From the NCBI GenBank assembly GCA_035578155.1, contig JAPWDM010000022.1, positions 6,400,783 to 6,464,782 on the forward strand: a DNA stretch of 64,000 bases, written 5' to 3'. Under the pieces are notes generated by a model. The model was not told where the DNA came from. It did no database searches and saw only the letters and a list, made by a program, of their open reading frames with translations. Source of the stretch: Brachynemurus nebulosus. Lineage: Eukaryota; Arthropoda; Insecta; Neuroptera; Myrmeleontidae. This document shows, piece after piece, positions 24,710 through 37,083 of this stretch. The position numbers were made by a program, and so were the translations under genes. Every line of letters begins with the position of its first letter. Positions within the stretch are counted from its first letter, which is position 1.

Positions 24710-26280
24710 GGCTCCATGATGCTGGCACACCACCTAAAAAGTTGAACATTGAAAAAATTTTGTCTAATGGGTCACAAATTGGTCATAATTGGTCACTTTG
24801 TCCCACTAATTGGTAAGCAATAGAAAATTTTTAAATAAATTTTAAAAAATTTGTTAAAATTTCAAGGTCACTCAAAAATTTTGGCACACCATCTAAAGAA
24901 AAAAACAAAAATTATAAGTGGAATCGATAGGATTTTGAACCTTGATAATTGGTCAGTTAAAATAAAAAATTGATCAAGTCCCCAGAATTTAAAAAAAATT
25001 TGAAAAGGCTTTTTCATTCTGTGGCGCATGCGCAAAATCTCTACCGGTGAATCTAGCTGTTAGTAAATCTTTTTTTTTTTTTTTAAAAAAAAAAAAAGCT
25101 GTCAGTAAATCTAGCCGATACGTTGAATTTTTCAATAGGGTAAAGCCACTTATTTTTATATATTAAAGCATTTTTAATGAAGAATTAAATTAAGAAAGAA
25201 TTTATTAAGAAAGAATTTTCTATCGCTGGCCAGTTAATGAAACCATTTGACCGTTTATGACCAATTTCTGACCTTTTAAATGATCTAATTGGTCATTCGA
25301 AATTTCACATATGAGGTGCTAAAATTTTTTAAATGACCTTGAAAGAATTTTAAACCTTAGCAAAATATTTTCTATCGCTGACCAATTAATAAAACCAGTT
25401 CACTTTTTATGACCAATTTTTGACCTTTTGAATTTCGTAACTGATCATTCGAAATCTCACATTTGGGATACTAAGCTCGCGGTGTCCTAACAATGGGTCA
25501 TAAGGAAATAACGTTTATTTTCCTAGAAATAAAGTAGGGCCAATTTGTGTGGACAAAAATTCCAATATTCCTTAATTAAAGACCTTATAGTACTTAAGAA
25601 TGTGTATAATAAAATATAATTGGTAATTACTTAAATGAAAAATTAAATTAATTACCAAAAAAACTAGAAAATAAAGTTGAAATAAAAACAATAAATATAA
25701 TCAATGTTTGTTGATTATTTTCAATTTTATTGAAAATTTTAATGAAAAGAAATAAATACATAATTTACATAGAAAAAAATGATACATTAATTTCAATTTT
25801 GATTTTAAATCAAATTTTTTTCTTGATAAATGCCTTAATATATCAAATTAATGCTAATATAGGCTTATAAGCTGGTCGAATACTGGTGGCTTTACCCTAT
25901 TGAAAAATTCAACGTATCGACTAAATTTACTGACAGCTAGATGTATCAGTAGAGATTTCGCGCATGCGTCTCAGTATGAAAAAGCCTTTTTTAATTTTTT
26001 TAAAATTCTGGGGACCTGACCCATTTTTTATTTTAACTGACCAATTATCAGGGTTTAAAATCCTAACGATTGCTCTTATTATTTTTGTTTTTTTCTTTAG
26101 ATGGTGTGCCAGAATTTTTGAGTGACCTTGAAATTTTTATTTTTCAAAATTTATTTAAAAATTTTCTATTGCTGACCAATTAGTGGGACTAAGTGACCAA
26201 TTGTGACCAATTTGTGACCTATTAGACAATTTTTTTTTCAATGTTCATATTTTTAGAGGGTGTGCCAGCATCATGGAACC
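24710..26280. mobile_element. Mutator-like foldback element with 9-bp TSD
   Basis: Ends GGCTCCATGATGCTGGCACA and inverted GGTTCCATGATGCTGGCACA are flanked by perfect 9-bp duplications GGATAATTT (24701-24709 and 26281-26289). Inverted arms of roughly 400 bp run inward to about 25150 and back from about 25887. Long arms and a 9-bp duplication are typical of Mutator-like (MULE) foldback elements. The spacer (25140-25890) carries direct repeats of an ATTGGTCATTCGAAATYTCAC block, and its inner edges read TAGGGTAAAGCCAC on both sides, which may be the ends of a nested element. Confidence 0.8.
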
Positions 26281-26751
26281 GGATAATTTTATATGTTTTC
26301 TAGTGAATATCAATTATGGATTGAATTTCGACCTTTGTTTCTTCAGATTTGGGTTTAGAATGTTTCTGAGAAAATTTCGAAAATTGTCAAAATAAAAAAT
26401 TGATATTCACTGCAAATGCAGGTGTGTTTTTGGGTCATAAGGATCCAGCAAGTTTCAGGTTCATCCACCAACCGATTTTAGAGGTCGAAACATTGACGGA
26501 CCTTCCATATTTTTTTATTTTTTTATTATTTTGATTAAAAATTATTAAGAAGCTTGTATTAAGTTTATACAAGTGTAAGGAAGGGTGGAGCGCAAAATTT
26601 TCTTGGATCCATGCCATGGGCCAAAACTTATAAATTCGACTCTGTGCATGATATTCATTATGCATATTTATACATACGGAAGGGAAGATACAAATGTTTA
26701 TCTGACGTTGCACATAGTTATATTGTTATACAGTATATATGATATTGATAT

Positions 26752-26965
26752 TATAGTCCAAGCTCCGATAGCACAAAATCATACCGGATAAAACACCTCA
26801 AATTAAAAAAGCTAAATCGATAGTAACTAATGCCGACAATAGGAAATGCCCGCCAGACCTTTAAGTTTTCGTTAAATTCTGTTTTTAAAAAATTTTTGAA
26901 ATGGCCGAAAAAAACGTCAAATCTACCTCACATAACACCTCACTGAAATTTACATACGTTATAGC

Positions 26966-27046
<81 letters not shown>

Positions 27047-28082
27047 CTTAACAATCGGAATCGGTCTGTCTGGCATATTTTGATAATTAATGTCTGACAG
27101 ACCTATTTTAATTAGTGAAAATTTTAGGCAAATCTACCTCACATAACACCCCCAATTTTTTTGTTTTACTTAAAATTTTTTGACATTATCAACGTATTAA
27201 AATTGGTCTGTCTAATAAAAAAGTTATTAACTATGCCAGACTTAACCTCAAATATTCAGTCTTCACGTATCAAATTGATTGCTGTGTGAAGCAATCTTAT
27301 CTATAAAAGTATGTTTTTTTATTCTTAAAATTAAGTCTTTAAAAGAATATAGCTAAGTTTGTGAAATTAATTTTTAAAGTGTAGCGTTGACTTCGTTTTA
27401 TAAACAAATACACTTCCTTTGGGGCCGCGACAAAACACCTCCTATTTTCTTTTTTTAAAATGAAGTTTAAGATCTCCTCTAATCATAAATATTGGTCTGT
27501 CTCATAAAAACCGTTTTTTACTAGGCCAGACTTAATGTTTTAAAGCTACGAAGCAGCAGTTTTCATGAAAAAAGTCGTTTTTAACCATTCTCAAGCAAAG
27601 GAACAATTAAAGAAAGGAACTTTTCCAGTTTTAATGTAAAGTCTAAGATCACCTTTATTCACTGAAACAAATTTTTTTTGGAAAATAAGGTGTTTTACCC
27701 AGTCAGGTTTGTTTAAACGAACGCAAAAAATACGGTTTATTGTAAATTTACATTAAAAAAAATAGTAAATAAGTTGTAATGGTATATTCACATTAGCCAC
27801 TTACAGTAACATAAAATTTATTAATTAAATACATTAATCATCAAAATAATTTGTAGTTTTTCCTCAAATATTCAACTTAATATTTATTAAACAGGTTGTC
27901 AAATTACAACTGTGGTTGTAATATTTAATTGTACGCCATATTAAAGAAGTCAAAATTTAGTACATGTGAAAATGTCATTATTAAAAATCTCTGAAAGTAA
28001 ATTATAGATGGCATAGGGACTCTAACATAGTTCATAAAAAGAGCTGTCATAAATCATATGACAGCTCTTTTTTAAATTTAAA
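26752..28082 (+). mobile_element. Family C repeat element, copy 1
   Basis: It starts at TAGTCCAAGCTCCGATAGCA and contains units with the motif GGTCTGTCTGGCATATTTTG and CTACCTCACATAACACC, then a ~900-bp unique part, and ends in a hairpin (AGCTGTCATA / TATGACAGCT, 28041-28066). An inverted copy with more tandem units is at 35700-36703, and an inverted copy of the hairpin side is at 55940-56600. Frames within are repeat shadows. Confidence 0.55.
26970..27044. repeat. (TA)n microsatellite within family C
   Basis: About 37 TA units after ATAGCAAATT. In the tandem units of the other copy (e.g. near 36188, 36327 and 36475) the same site holds only ATATATATA. Confidence 0.95.
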
Positions 28083-28149
28083 TTGTTAAATTTTTAAACC
28101 CTTTTTTTAAAAAAAGGTAAAAAAAAATTGTCCAAAAAAATTTTTTTAA

Positions 28150-28603
28150 CACTTTCAGTCCCATGGCTTCGGCATCCGAAACCAAACAAAACATCGCCAG
28201 AGGCCGACCGCGATCAATGATAAATTGGTTAGTTGGTTACGCATTATGTGTGCGATGTTTATCATCATTCATCACACGGATGTGTTCCTACTCACACAAA
28301 TACATACTAACACACACTATTCTTTTGGTTTCTATGCATAAAAAAATCTAAGATAAACAAAAAATACATAAAAAATATAATTTATATTTTTAAATAAAAT
28401 TGATTTGAATGTCAGTGTATATGTAGTAAGTACGTATCACGTACGTATGTTTATAGTTTTACACATACATGTTGAACTGTGTTGAATCTATTCAGTGTTT
28501 GAATCATTTTATTTTATGTATTTGTTAATATAAAGTTGTTTTTTTTTTAAATATTGCCGGCTTGCGGGGAAGTTTATTATGAAAGTGCTCGGGCCTCATA
28601 GTG
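28150..28603. mobile_element. piggyBac-like MITE with TTAA flanks
   Basis: Flanked by TTAA at 28146-28149 and 28604-28607. Ends CACTTTCAGTCCCATGG and inverted CACTATGAGGCCCGAG are imperfect inverted repeats. The 62-codon frame (28163-28351) is not a recognised gene. Confidence 0.5.
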
Positions 28604-28770
28604 TTAATATAAAAATTTTCGAGATTGAGGTATGTATTTAAACAATACGTCTGAAAGAGATGTATTTTAAAAATATTCATAACCTTAATTTTTTTTCCAG
28701 TAAAAATCAACAAAATTTTGCAAAGTTTATTTTATGGAATAAGTTTACATTAAAATTAAAGCAGTTACAT

Positions 28771-28902
28771 TTAAAAGCAAATGGAAAAGCTACAAAGAAA
28801 GCTGTAAAAGCTCAAAAAAATATTTCAAAAAGTGATGAAAAAAAGAAATCTAAAACGATGGAAAGTTATCTCATTTACATTTACAAAGTGTTAAAACAAG
28901 TG
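28771..28902 (+). pseudogene. Histone H2B N-terminal fragment (pseudogene)
   Basis: Codons 38-81 of a frame running 28660-28914 resemble the start of histone H2[21 protein letters not shown], then a lysine run, then [14 protein letters not shown]. This is the basic tail and start of helix 1 of H2B, as known from the family. Similarity stops exactly after KQV; the next codons give RLF and a stop, so the rest of the histone fold is missing. Upstream codons do not match H2B, and a pyrimidine tract with CAG (28690-28700) lies just before. The codons are AT-rich, unlike a working histone gene, and basic residues have changed. I read it as a truncated, drifting pseudogene; a divergent spliced variant is less likely. 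Confidence 0.7.
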
Positions 28903-29164
28903 CGTTTATTCTGATTTTATTACAATTTTAACTACTTTAAAACGTGTTCTGTGTTAAAATGGTTCTTCATATTTGAGAACTATAGTATTATTAAATAAAA
29001 CTTTTTAATAAAATTACACAAATTTTATTTAATTACACCATTTCCTAAATAAAATATAATAAATAAATATACTTAAAGTATAATTTTATTAATTCTAATT
29101 ACTTTAGTGTGTAATCAAATTGCCTAATTGTTTTATTGCTCCCGAGACTACTAAAGCGGCCGAA

Positions 29165-29720
29165 GCATTGTCATCACTTTTGAGAAATAAAAAAAATTTT
29201 CCCCTCTAAAATAAAATTTTTTACGCACATTTTACGTTTTAGAGCTTCCTGAACAATTTTGGTTTGATGTCGGTCCGTCCATCCGTCCGTCTGTCTGTCC
29301 GTTTGCACCAAGTGGGATAACTTCTGAACTATTCGATTGTTTTTAATGAAATTTTTAGAAATTATGCAGTCTGGTTCGTAGATGGTCCCCTATGAATTTA
29401 ATCGAAATCGCAGTAACGGTAGCTACGTCTCTACCATGTCATTCCATTAATATACTAAATTGCACAAAGTGGCATAACTTCTGAACTATTCAATTAATTT
29501 TTATGAAATTATTAGAAATTATGCGATCTGCTTCCTAGATGGTCCCCTATAAGTTTCATTGCATTCGGAGTAATAGTATCCACGGCACTACCATGAAATC
29601 CCATTAAATGTCAATATCTTATTTACTGCTAGTCCCAATTCGCTCAATTTTTTATGAATCGTTTTGTTTATTTATTTTTATTAATTTATATACCTATATT
29701 AAATTTTTTCCATCAAGTAC
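29165..29720. repeat. Family B repeat, copy 1 part 1 (tandem ~160-bp units)
   Basis: Two units share ATAACTTCTGAACTATTCRA followed by AGATGGTCCCCTAT. The stretch starts with a GTCC(G/A)TCC / GTCTGTC microsatellite. It is matched inverted at 53740-53970. It continues beyond an insertion at 32146-32745 and again at 35330-35570. Confidence 0.6.
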
Positions 29721-29723
29721 AAT

Positions 29724-32145
29724 AGGTCTTTTCATCATGCGACGAGCGCAAGCGCACCCGCCATGTTAAAATAATGGTAATTCAAAAGTTTCGTACTGTT
29801 TTGGTGAGGAATAGCCAGGAAAGCAATATTATCTCAATAAACAAATGAATTATTGGAGAAAATCGTCGATGGTGCTTCACTTGTTTATAATTCAGTTGAA
29901 GCCCGTAATCACCCATAATTGTGAACAATTGAAAAGGTGGCTGAAATGTCATGGACATCCGCAAAAACGGAAAAAAAGTGAACTGATTGAGAGATTAGGC
30001 ATCCATACTACTTGTTTACTATGTCAAAAATAATAATAAAAACAAATAATATCTATAATTTTATTCTAATTAATAATGTCAACCAATTTTTAGTACAACT
30101 TTAAATGATTTATAGCATGTATCACCCTTACAAACTCCATAATAACACCGTTTCTTTGCTCCTTTTCGTACAGATAACATTATAGTAATGGATTGAAAAA
30201 ATACAATTTTCAATTAAAAACACTTATTTTTTCTTACTTTTTTTTCAATAAATATTTTTTATTTAATATTCTTTAATTTTAATTATACTGTATTTCAGTT
30301 ACAATTGATCATCAAGTGATCTTATATTCGAAACAAATCAATCTTCCATTCTTTTCTAAAAACAAACTGCAGATTTAAAATGTACGCAATTGCAATAATG
30401 AAAGAGATAAAGCTAAGAAGGAATGTTCTAATGTATTTGTATAGGAGACGTCCGGAGGCTTCAAAAACGTTTGCCGATTCTTATGTCTACGTTTTACACA
30501 CAGAGTAAGGTTTTACACATTTAAAATTGTGTTGCCAATTTTCAGCTTTTTAAAAAAGATCGATTTTTTTATTTATACCTCTTCTTATTAAAATTAAAAA
30601 GTAAATTAAATTATTTTTAAAAATAAATGACTTGGTTAATTGTAACTTTAAAGTTTATTTAACTGTATCGTTTTTTATTCGAACTTTTTTCTTCGTTTCG
30701 TTAAATTTGGCAACAATCAAATAATTCATAGATTATACATTGGTATGTAGTTTTAATTGTTTGAAAATTGGAATATATTTAGGAAACAATGGCCGGCCAA
30801 AGTGTCTTTATTTTTAAAATTCGTGTTATGTTTTTATTTATATTTTTTAAAAACTTACAATGTTACATTAAAATTGTCAAATAAGTAATCTATTCATTAA
30901 TTAATATTCTGTTTATTTAAAAATTTTAGTAAATTGTGTATTCGTATTTTGATTTTGTACGTTTGTGGTAAAATTTTATGTGTTTTTCGAACTGATTAAT
31001 AAACATTTTGTGTTCCAGTGAATTTTTTTTTAGTTTTGTAATGCAATCCTGTATAATTATTAGTGATTAATAAAAATTTATGTTTTGTATTATTTCATAT
31101 TGGTTTGTTTTTGTAACATAACCTCATATTAGTAAATTTTGTATTACTTTATTTAAAATAAAGTTAAAATAAAAAATATGTTTTGTTTTATTTAATTCTT
31201 ATTATAATTTGTCGAATATAAGTTTTATTTTAATTTATTGAGAAACTACGTAGGGTTTTACTAATAAATTATTAACCATATTCTTGGTTTGTGCAGTACT
31301 TATTTTAGAAAATCGTTAACGTTTTATCATATACTTGTATTTTATAATTACAGTTTTTTTTTGTTGAAAATTCACCTTATTTTACTAATTTTGAATTTTA
31401 TCAGTGAATTAAAATTACTGTTATGACTGACTGTTCAAATCACTCTTACCAAATGCATATTTATTATTACATTATGTTTAAAGTTTTAAGTATTTTAGAA
31501 CCGTAGATTTCCAAAAATAATTCAAAATTAAAATGAACTCAGTAGTGATAAGAAAAAGATGCTATAAAAATATTATTTTTTTTATTGTTCGTAGACGTAG
31601 ACGGTAAAAAAAGTCACATCAAACGGCAACTACATCATCTACATAACCAAATTGGCCAAAAACATAAAAATGCTAAGAAGATTATGACTTTAATTAAGCT
31701 TTTTATTTCAGAAAAAACTATGTCACTCTAATTTTAAATAACTATATTTAGTATATTTGAATGTGAAGAAATACATTTTGACTCAATAAATTTTATGATT
31801 AATTTTATTAATTTAAATAGGTATGTATAATTTTTTTTAAATTTTGAATTGTCCGCTTGTCAAATTCTAATTTCTAATTGGTTATTGTAAAACAATAACA
31901 TTATCAGAAACATTTTTAGTATATTTTATCCATAGAAATTATGCTATTACCTAAGACAAACGTTTTCTTAAAGTTGTAGCACTGGAATTCCTTAAATTCC
32001 TAAGTAATGAGTCATGCTTAAATTTAACTGAAAATGCCTATATTTGTAGATGGGTACTTTAACACGGTTGTTTACAAAAAACAGTACGAAAAAAATGGCC
32101 GATATTGACACATGCGCACAAAAAAAATTTGTGATGAAAAGGCCT
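29724..32145 (+). mobile_element. DNA transposon-like unit with SAP-domain remnant
   Basis: Imperfect inverted ends AGGTCTTTTCATCA and inverted AGGCCTTTTCATCA bound ~2.4 kb, both followed inward by GCGCA-rich blocks. It interrupts the family B repeat. The only recognisable coding part is the SAP-like frame near the left end; the rest is AT-rich with stops. I see no target duplication and cannot assign a superfamily. Confidence 0.5.
29845..30033 (+). pseudogene. SAP-domain exon remnant of a transposon protein (62 aa)
   Basis: The 62-residue frame begins MNYWRKSSM and contains CEQLKRWLKCHG (residues 26-37) followed by KKSELIERLG (43-52). This spacing matches the SAP DNA-binding motif: two short helices with a Leu-Lys core, a Gly and a Lys-x-(E/D)-L-I-x-R-L ending. 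SAP modules occur at the N-terminus of several insect transposon-encoded proteins, and this frame starts about 120 bp inside the inverted end of the enclosing element, as a first exon would. The frame stops after CLLCQK and I find no matching downstream exon, so the protein is not intact. Family identity beyond SAP is unknown. Confidence 0.45.
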
Positions 32146-32745
32146 TTTTGCCTTATTATTTTGAAATTGTGGAATTACCCTTACATTTTAAAATAACAAT
32201 GAATATTCCTTCGGTAATATAAGAATTGGAGAGGTTATGTCATTTCGAAAACTTTCATGAAGCTGAATTAAATATGAGAATAAAATCGTTATTCTATCTT
32301 CAGTAAACACAATAATAAGTTATTAGAAATACTCCAATAAAGTACCTATAACTGAATTACATAAATTATCGAAATATTTTAAATTTAAAAAAACTTGCTT
32401 AAAACAAGGTCAGCTTTTTTACCATTTAATGACGTTCCGCGTTTTCTCAATTCATTTTTTCAATTAACTACATTTTAGTTGTAAATCAATATAAACACAA
32501 AATATTGAATAAAAATTAATAAAATTTGAGTATTTAAAGAGCTGACGTTTTGAATTAATCATTTGTGTTGTACATGGTAAAGCCATCTATGTAGCATAAA
32601 TACAATTACTGTTTAGCTGCACAATTATTTAACGTAAATGACGGTGGCAGTTTGAATAAAGCACTGTTAAATTCCAAAAAATTAACTTAAATAAATCACT
32701 TTTAAGCGCGAAAGTTGCAAAATTTGAAAAAAAATTTAAGGGTAT
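32146..32745. repeat. Family B repeat, copy 1 part 2
   Basis: Inverted match to 51560-52080: shared blocks include ATAAGAATTGGAGAGGTTAT, CTATGTARCATAAATACAAT and AATCACTTTTAAGCGCGAAA. Confidence 0.6.
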
Positions 32746-33380
32746 ACTTACCAATGAAAAAAAAAAAAAAAACATCAAAAATAGGCGATTTTACTTTTCT
32801 ATTTTCTCGGCGTAGAATTAAGGTATGAACTTCAAATTTTCAGTGAATAAAGACAATGGTCATAGAAAACGTTATTAGGAAGTAGAATTTCAAATTTCAA
32901 TTTTTAAGTGGATGAAAAACGAGTTTGAAAACCATCAAATATAGCCTTAGTTTCAGTGCAATTTACCAACGAGAGGAAGATCTTAAAAAAATCTGATTCC
33001 TAATAACATATTTTTAAGAATGTAATTTTGAAATAAAAATTACTCCCGAGCTATCCATTAGCTCGTAAATAGAAAAGTAAACTTAATATTTGTGAATATT
33101 TTTCTGATATATTTATATATAAAAAACTTTTTTCTCTTTATTTTCATTTATACCAAATATAACTGCAACCAGAGAACAAATATATTTAAACTTTTTTCCA
33201 ATGGGGTAGTGGTCTTTGTATTTTGTCTGTAAACTTCCAACAAATGTATATATAACAATAGTTTAGGACATAAAGGACTCTGAATAATTGCCTTGTTGAC
33301 AAATAAAAATACATGCGACAAATTTTAGAAAATAAGTAGATAATCTTATATTCTAATATTTTAATTTAAAAAATTTCATA
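32746..33380. other. AT-rich DNA, no feature seen
   Basis: Present between two parts of the family B copy but absent from the inverted copy at 51.5 kb, so it is part of an insertion whose ends I could not fix. Confidence 0.4.
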
Positions 33381-34065
33381 TCCATTATACATATAATAAA
33401 ACTGTAATGAGACCCTTTCTGTACATTGAATATTTTTTGAAAATTGTACTGGTAGATGGTCGATGTAGACACCAAAACAGATTTTTAAAATTTTTGTCTG
33501 TCTGTCTGTTCACGCATCACGCAAAAACTATTGGATTTTAATGAAATTTGGTGTGATGATAACTGATTACCTGGGTCAACATCTAGGATACTTTTTATTC
33601 CGGGAAACTGTCTCATTCCCACGGGAAAACAGAAAAACCATTCTGGGTATGTGCACACATTATGCAAAAACTATTGGACGGATTTTAATAAAATTTGGTA
33701 TGGTGGTAAGTTATTGCCTGGGTCAACATCCAAGATACTCTTCACTCCGGAAAAATGTCTCATTCCCACGGGAAAACAGAAAAACTATTTTGAGCATGTG
33801 CACACATTTTACGCAAAAACTATTAAAAGGTTTTTGATGAAATTTGGTGTGGTGATAGCTTATTATCTGCGTCAACACTTAGAATACTTTTTATTCCGGG
33901 AAAATTTCTCATTCCGACGGGAAAATAGAAAAACCATTTTGAACACGTGGATGCATTATGTAAAAATCATTGTTCTATGCAAGTTCTGTATAATTATTAC
34001 ACTTATATACTTCTCATTGAATTTATAAAAATGCGTCGCGCGAACGACGTCGCGGGTACAGCTAG
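33381..34065 (+). mobile_element. Non-autonomous Helitron with ~130-bp tandem units
   Basis: The 3' end is a GC-rich hairpin region (GCGTCGCGCGAACGACGTCG) followed by CGGGTACAGCTAG and host T, a standard insect Helitron terminus. The likely 5' end is TCCATTATACATATAATAAA. Three to four ~130-bp units carry CGCAAAAACTATTGGA, ATGAAATTTGGTGTG and CATTCCCACGGGAAAACAG. Several frames of 60-125 codons through the units are repeat artefacts. Confidence 0.75.
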
Positions 34066-35329
34066 TAGCACATATTTTCCTGGATTTTTTTGTTTTTTCC
34101 AGACCTTGTCTCTAAAAATTTATGAAACTTTTTAAGAAAAAAATTATTAAATTTGTGAAGTATAATAAAAGGTCTCAGTTATTTCAAGGATAGAATTTTC
34201 CTATTCCTCTTCCTCAGTAAGTTTCAGAAAATAAAAACGGTACGGGAAAGTCCTACAGCTTGCGGTACAGGAAAGTCCTACAACGTTGTCAGCTCCAATT
34301 AATCATTTTCTAATACTAATAAAAAAAAAACTGTACCTAATGATTATTTTTATTTTCTGGTGTTTTGGAACTTAGTATTTATTTATTTTTATTTTCGCTT
34401 TTGTTTTCACCCACATATTTCGTAATAATTTGATTTAAACTAATAATAATAAAAAAGAAATTAAATTCAACTTTGATTCAGTGCATATTCAAACCCCTAG
34501 CCATTCAAACTACTGAATAATAAAAATTGCATACACAATATTAGACTTCTTTTTACTGTAGACAAGTAGATTTTTTTGTAGGTATATATTATTTCTTTTG
34601 TTATTGTATTACGATTTGTTTTCAGTCAAGTAAAGCTTCGCTCGACCAGTACGGACAAACGTATCATTCTTCATGATGAGTATGATGACTGTATATTTTA
34701 ATTGCACTACTTAACTCGAATTCAAACTTAAGTGGATCATAATTTCCCAGCAATAATAGTTAAGTATAGATAAGTAGTTAATGTCACGGTTTCTTTTTAT
34801 GTCAGATATCATAGTATAATTATTTTATAATTCCATAAGTATGTATTGCGAGAAATGATATGATTGCCTACCCGTACTGGTCGGCTTGGCCCTTAAATAT
34901 TACAAAAATCAAAAATATTCAATTTTTGAACTAAAATTATCCTGCTGGGAAGGATAAGCTCTTATGTATAGAGAAGAAGAATGCCACATGCCTGTGTATT
35001 AAATTTCACATCCATGTAAGAATCATTCTATACATGTAAAAAAGAATAAGAGACACTGTGACCTTAAAGTTTTATATTTCTATCTTTTTTTTCTAAATAT
35101 TTTCAGTATCATTAGAATATTGTTACTGAAGAAAATAAAATTCTAAATAAGGCAAGCAATACTATATTTACCGAAATTTTAATGAGTCTGTTCTTTTTTA
35201 AAGTGTATATGAGAATTTAAAAATAATTTTCATGAATTCAGTGTGCGGTAGAGATAGCATCAAGATGTTAAAATCTACAATTTGCTGTTTTATTTTTTGA
35301 AAGTATACTCTTAAGATAAAAATTCTTAT
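34066..35329. other. AT-rich DNA with one decayed inverted repeat
   Basis: CGACCAGTACGG (34649-34660) and CCGTACTGGTCG (34873-34884) are perfect inverses ~210 bp apart, suggesting a small decayed MITE (about 34634-34900). Otherwise no gene or RNA recognised. Confidence 0.4.
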
Positions 35330-35566
35330 TTTTTTATTTTTTATTTCTGTTGCTTTATTGAATAATTTTTATCAACAAATAAGTATACTGTTCCATTTAA
35401 AAAAAGGTAAGTTTGTATCATAGATCGAAAACCATATGAGCTCTAAAGCTCCTGATTATAGCAATTGGTTGCCCCCGTCGATATCTACAACTCTTATTTG
35501 AACAATTTTTCGATTAAATCAAAGGTTTGGCTGTAATAAAAATGGCAACTCTCGAAAAACTCACAC

Positions 35567-35568
<2 letters not shown>
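35330..35568. repeat. Family B repeat, copy 1 part 3
   Basis: Inverted match to 51307-51550 (ATGGCAACTC, CAAYTGGTTGCCCCCGTCGA, AAACTCACACGG). The CACACGG(TA)n junction recurs at 56618. Confidence 0.65.

Positions 35569-35643
<75 letters not shown>
35569..35643. repeat. (TA)n microsatellite within family B
   Basis: About 36 TA units with one TG interruption, anchored after CTCACACGG as in the copies at 51306 (inverted) and 56618. Confidence 0.95.
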
Positions 35644-35699
35644 TACTTGTTAAAAGTATTATTAAATTATTCCGGCTATTATTTTTTTTAGGCATTAGT

Positions 35700-36703
35700 T
35701 AACAATAATTTCCAGACAGATCAATTTCAATAGATTGGTAATATGTAAAAGTTTCATTTAAAAAAAAATTAAAGTGTTATGTGAGGGTAAGTTTGCCTAA
35801 AATTTTCACTAATTAAAAGAAGTCTGTCAGACATTAATTAACAAAATATGCCAGACAGACCGATCCCTTAGGGTCCGTCCACACGACACAAGCTTTACCA
35901 CCGACTTACTTGCGCAAAGCAGTTTGTGCAAGTAAACATGTACGTATGGACGGGAAAAAACGTAGCGACTTACTTGCACAAACCTGGTTTGCGCAGGTAA
36001 GTCGGTGGTAAAGCTTGAGCGTGTGGACGGGCCCTTAGTAAAATATATATAATCTGCTATAACATATTTGAAATTCAACGAGGTGTTATGTGAGGGTAAG
36101 TCTACCTAAACTTTTCACTAATTAAAAGAGGTCTATCAGACATTAATTAACAAAATTGCCTGACAGACCGATTCCTCAGTAAAATATATATAATTGGCTA
36201 TAACATATGTAAATTTCAGCGAGATGTTATGTGAGGAAGATTTGCCTAAAATTTTCACTAATTAAAAGAGGTCTGTCAGACAATAATTAACAAAATATGC
36301 CGGACAGACCGATTCCTCAGTAAAATATATATAATTTGCTATAACATATGTAAATTTCAGCGAGGTGTTGTGTGAGGTAGATTTGCCTAAAATTTTCACT
36401 AATTAAAATAGATCTGTCAGACATTAATTATCAAAATATGCCAGACAGACCGATTCCGATTGTTCAGTAAAATATATATAATTTGCGATAACATATGTAA
36501 ATTTCAGCGAGGTGTTATGTGAGGTAGATTTGACGTTTTTTTCGGCCATTTCAAAAATTTTTTAAAAATAGAATTTAACAAAAACTTAAAGGTCTGGCGG
36601 GCATTTCCTATTGTCGGCATTAGTTACTACCAATTTAGCTTTTTTAATTTGAGGTGTTTTATCCGGTATGATTTCGTGCTATTGAAGCTTGGACTATTAT
36701 TAA
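35700..36703 (-). mobile_element. Family C repeat element, copy 2 (about five tandem units)
   Basis: Tandem units of ~140 bp carrying GAGGTGTTATGTGAGG, TTCACTAATTAAAA, GTCTGTCAGACATTAATTA and CAGACAGACCGATTCCTCAG. The right end (AGCTTGGACTA, ~36703) mirrors the left end of copy 1 at 26752. One unit carries the MITE at 35871-36034. Confidence 0.6.
35871..36034. mobile_element. Harbinger-like MITE with TTA duplication
   Basis: Near-perfect ~46-bp inverted ends (GGGTCCGTCCACACG / inverted GGGCCCGTCCACACG, then CAAGCTTTACCACCGACTTA) flanked by TTA at 35868-35870 and 36035-36037. The neighbouring tandem units lack this 164-bp segment, giving an empty site for comparison. A 3-bp TTA duplication fits PIF/Harbinger. 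Confidence 0.8.
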
Positions 36704-36783
36704 AAATAATTATTAATCAAGTGAAGGATTTTATTAAATGCTGTCTGATACTCTGATAGATAAAAATATTTAATACAAATCTG

Positions 36784-36807
36784 TGTATGTGTGTGTGTGT
36801 GTGTGTA
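36784..36807. repeat. (TG)n microsatellite
   Basis: GTGTATGTGTGTGTGTGTGT run of about 11 units. The minus frame with a His-Thr run over it is an artefact. Confidence 0.9.
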
Positions 36808-37083
36808 TGCGTATATAAATAGTACATACAAATAAAATTTAAATCATTATTCACTGAACCATTTTGTATCATACAAAACTGTAGAGTGTTAACGATTATT
36901 AGACTACCGGGCTTTTTCAATTTTATCGATTTATTTTTGAAACGCAGTGTACATACCATACATACATATGGCATGGTATAAGTACGGTAGGTAGGGTAGG
37001 TATTATCAATTTTATTGTTTTACGCCCTGAGTACAGAGATAACATATCTATCTCTATACTACTGAAACCAGTGTAACCAGTAA

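Noticed and set aside
33541..34028. Overlapping 98- and 125-codon frames
   Set aside because: They translate the ~130-bp tandem units of a Helitron in different frames; the protein repeats merely mirror DNA repeats.
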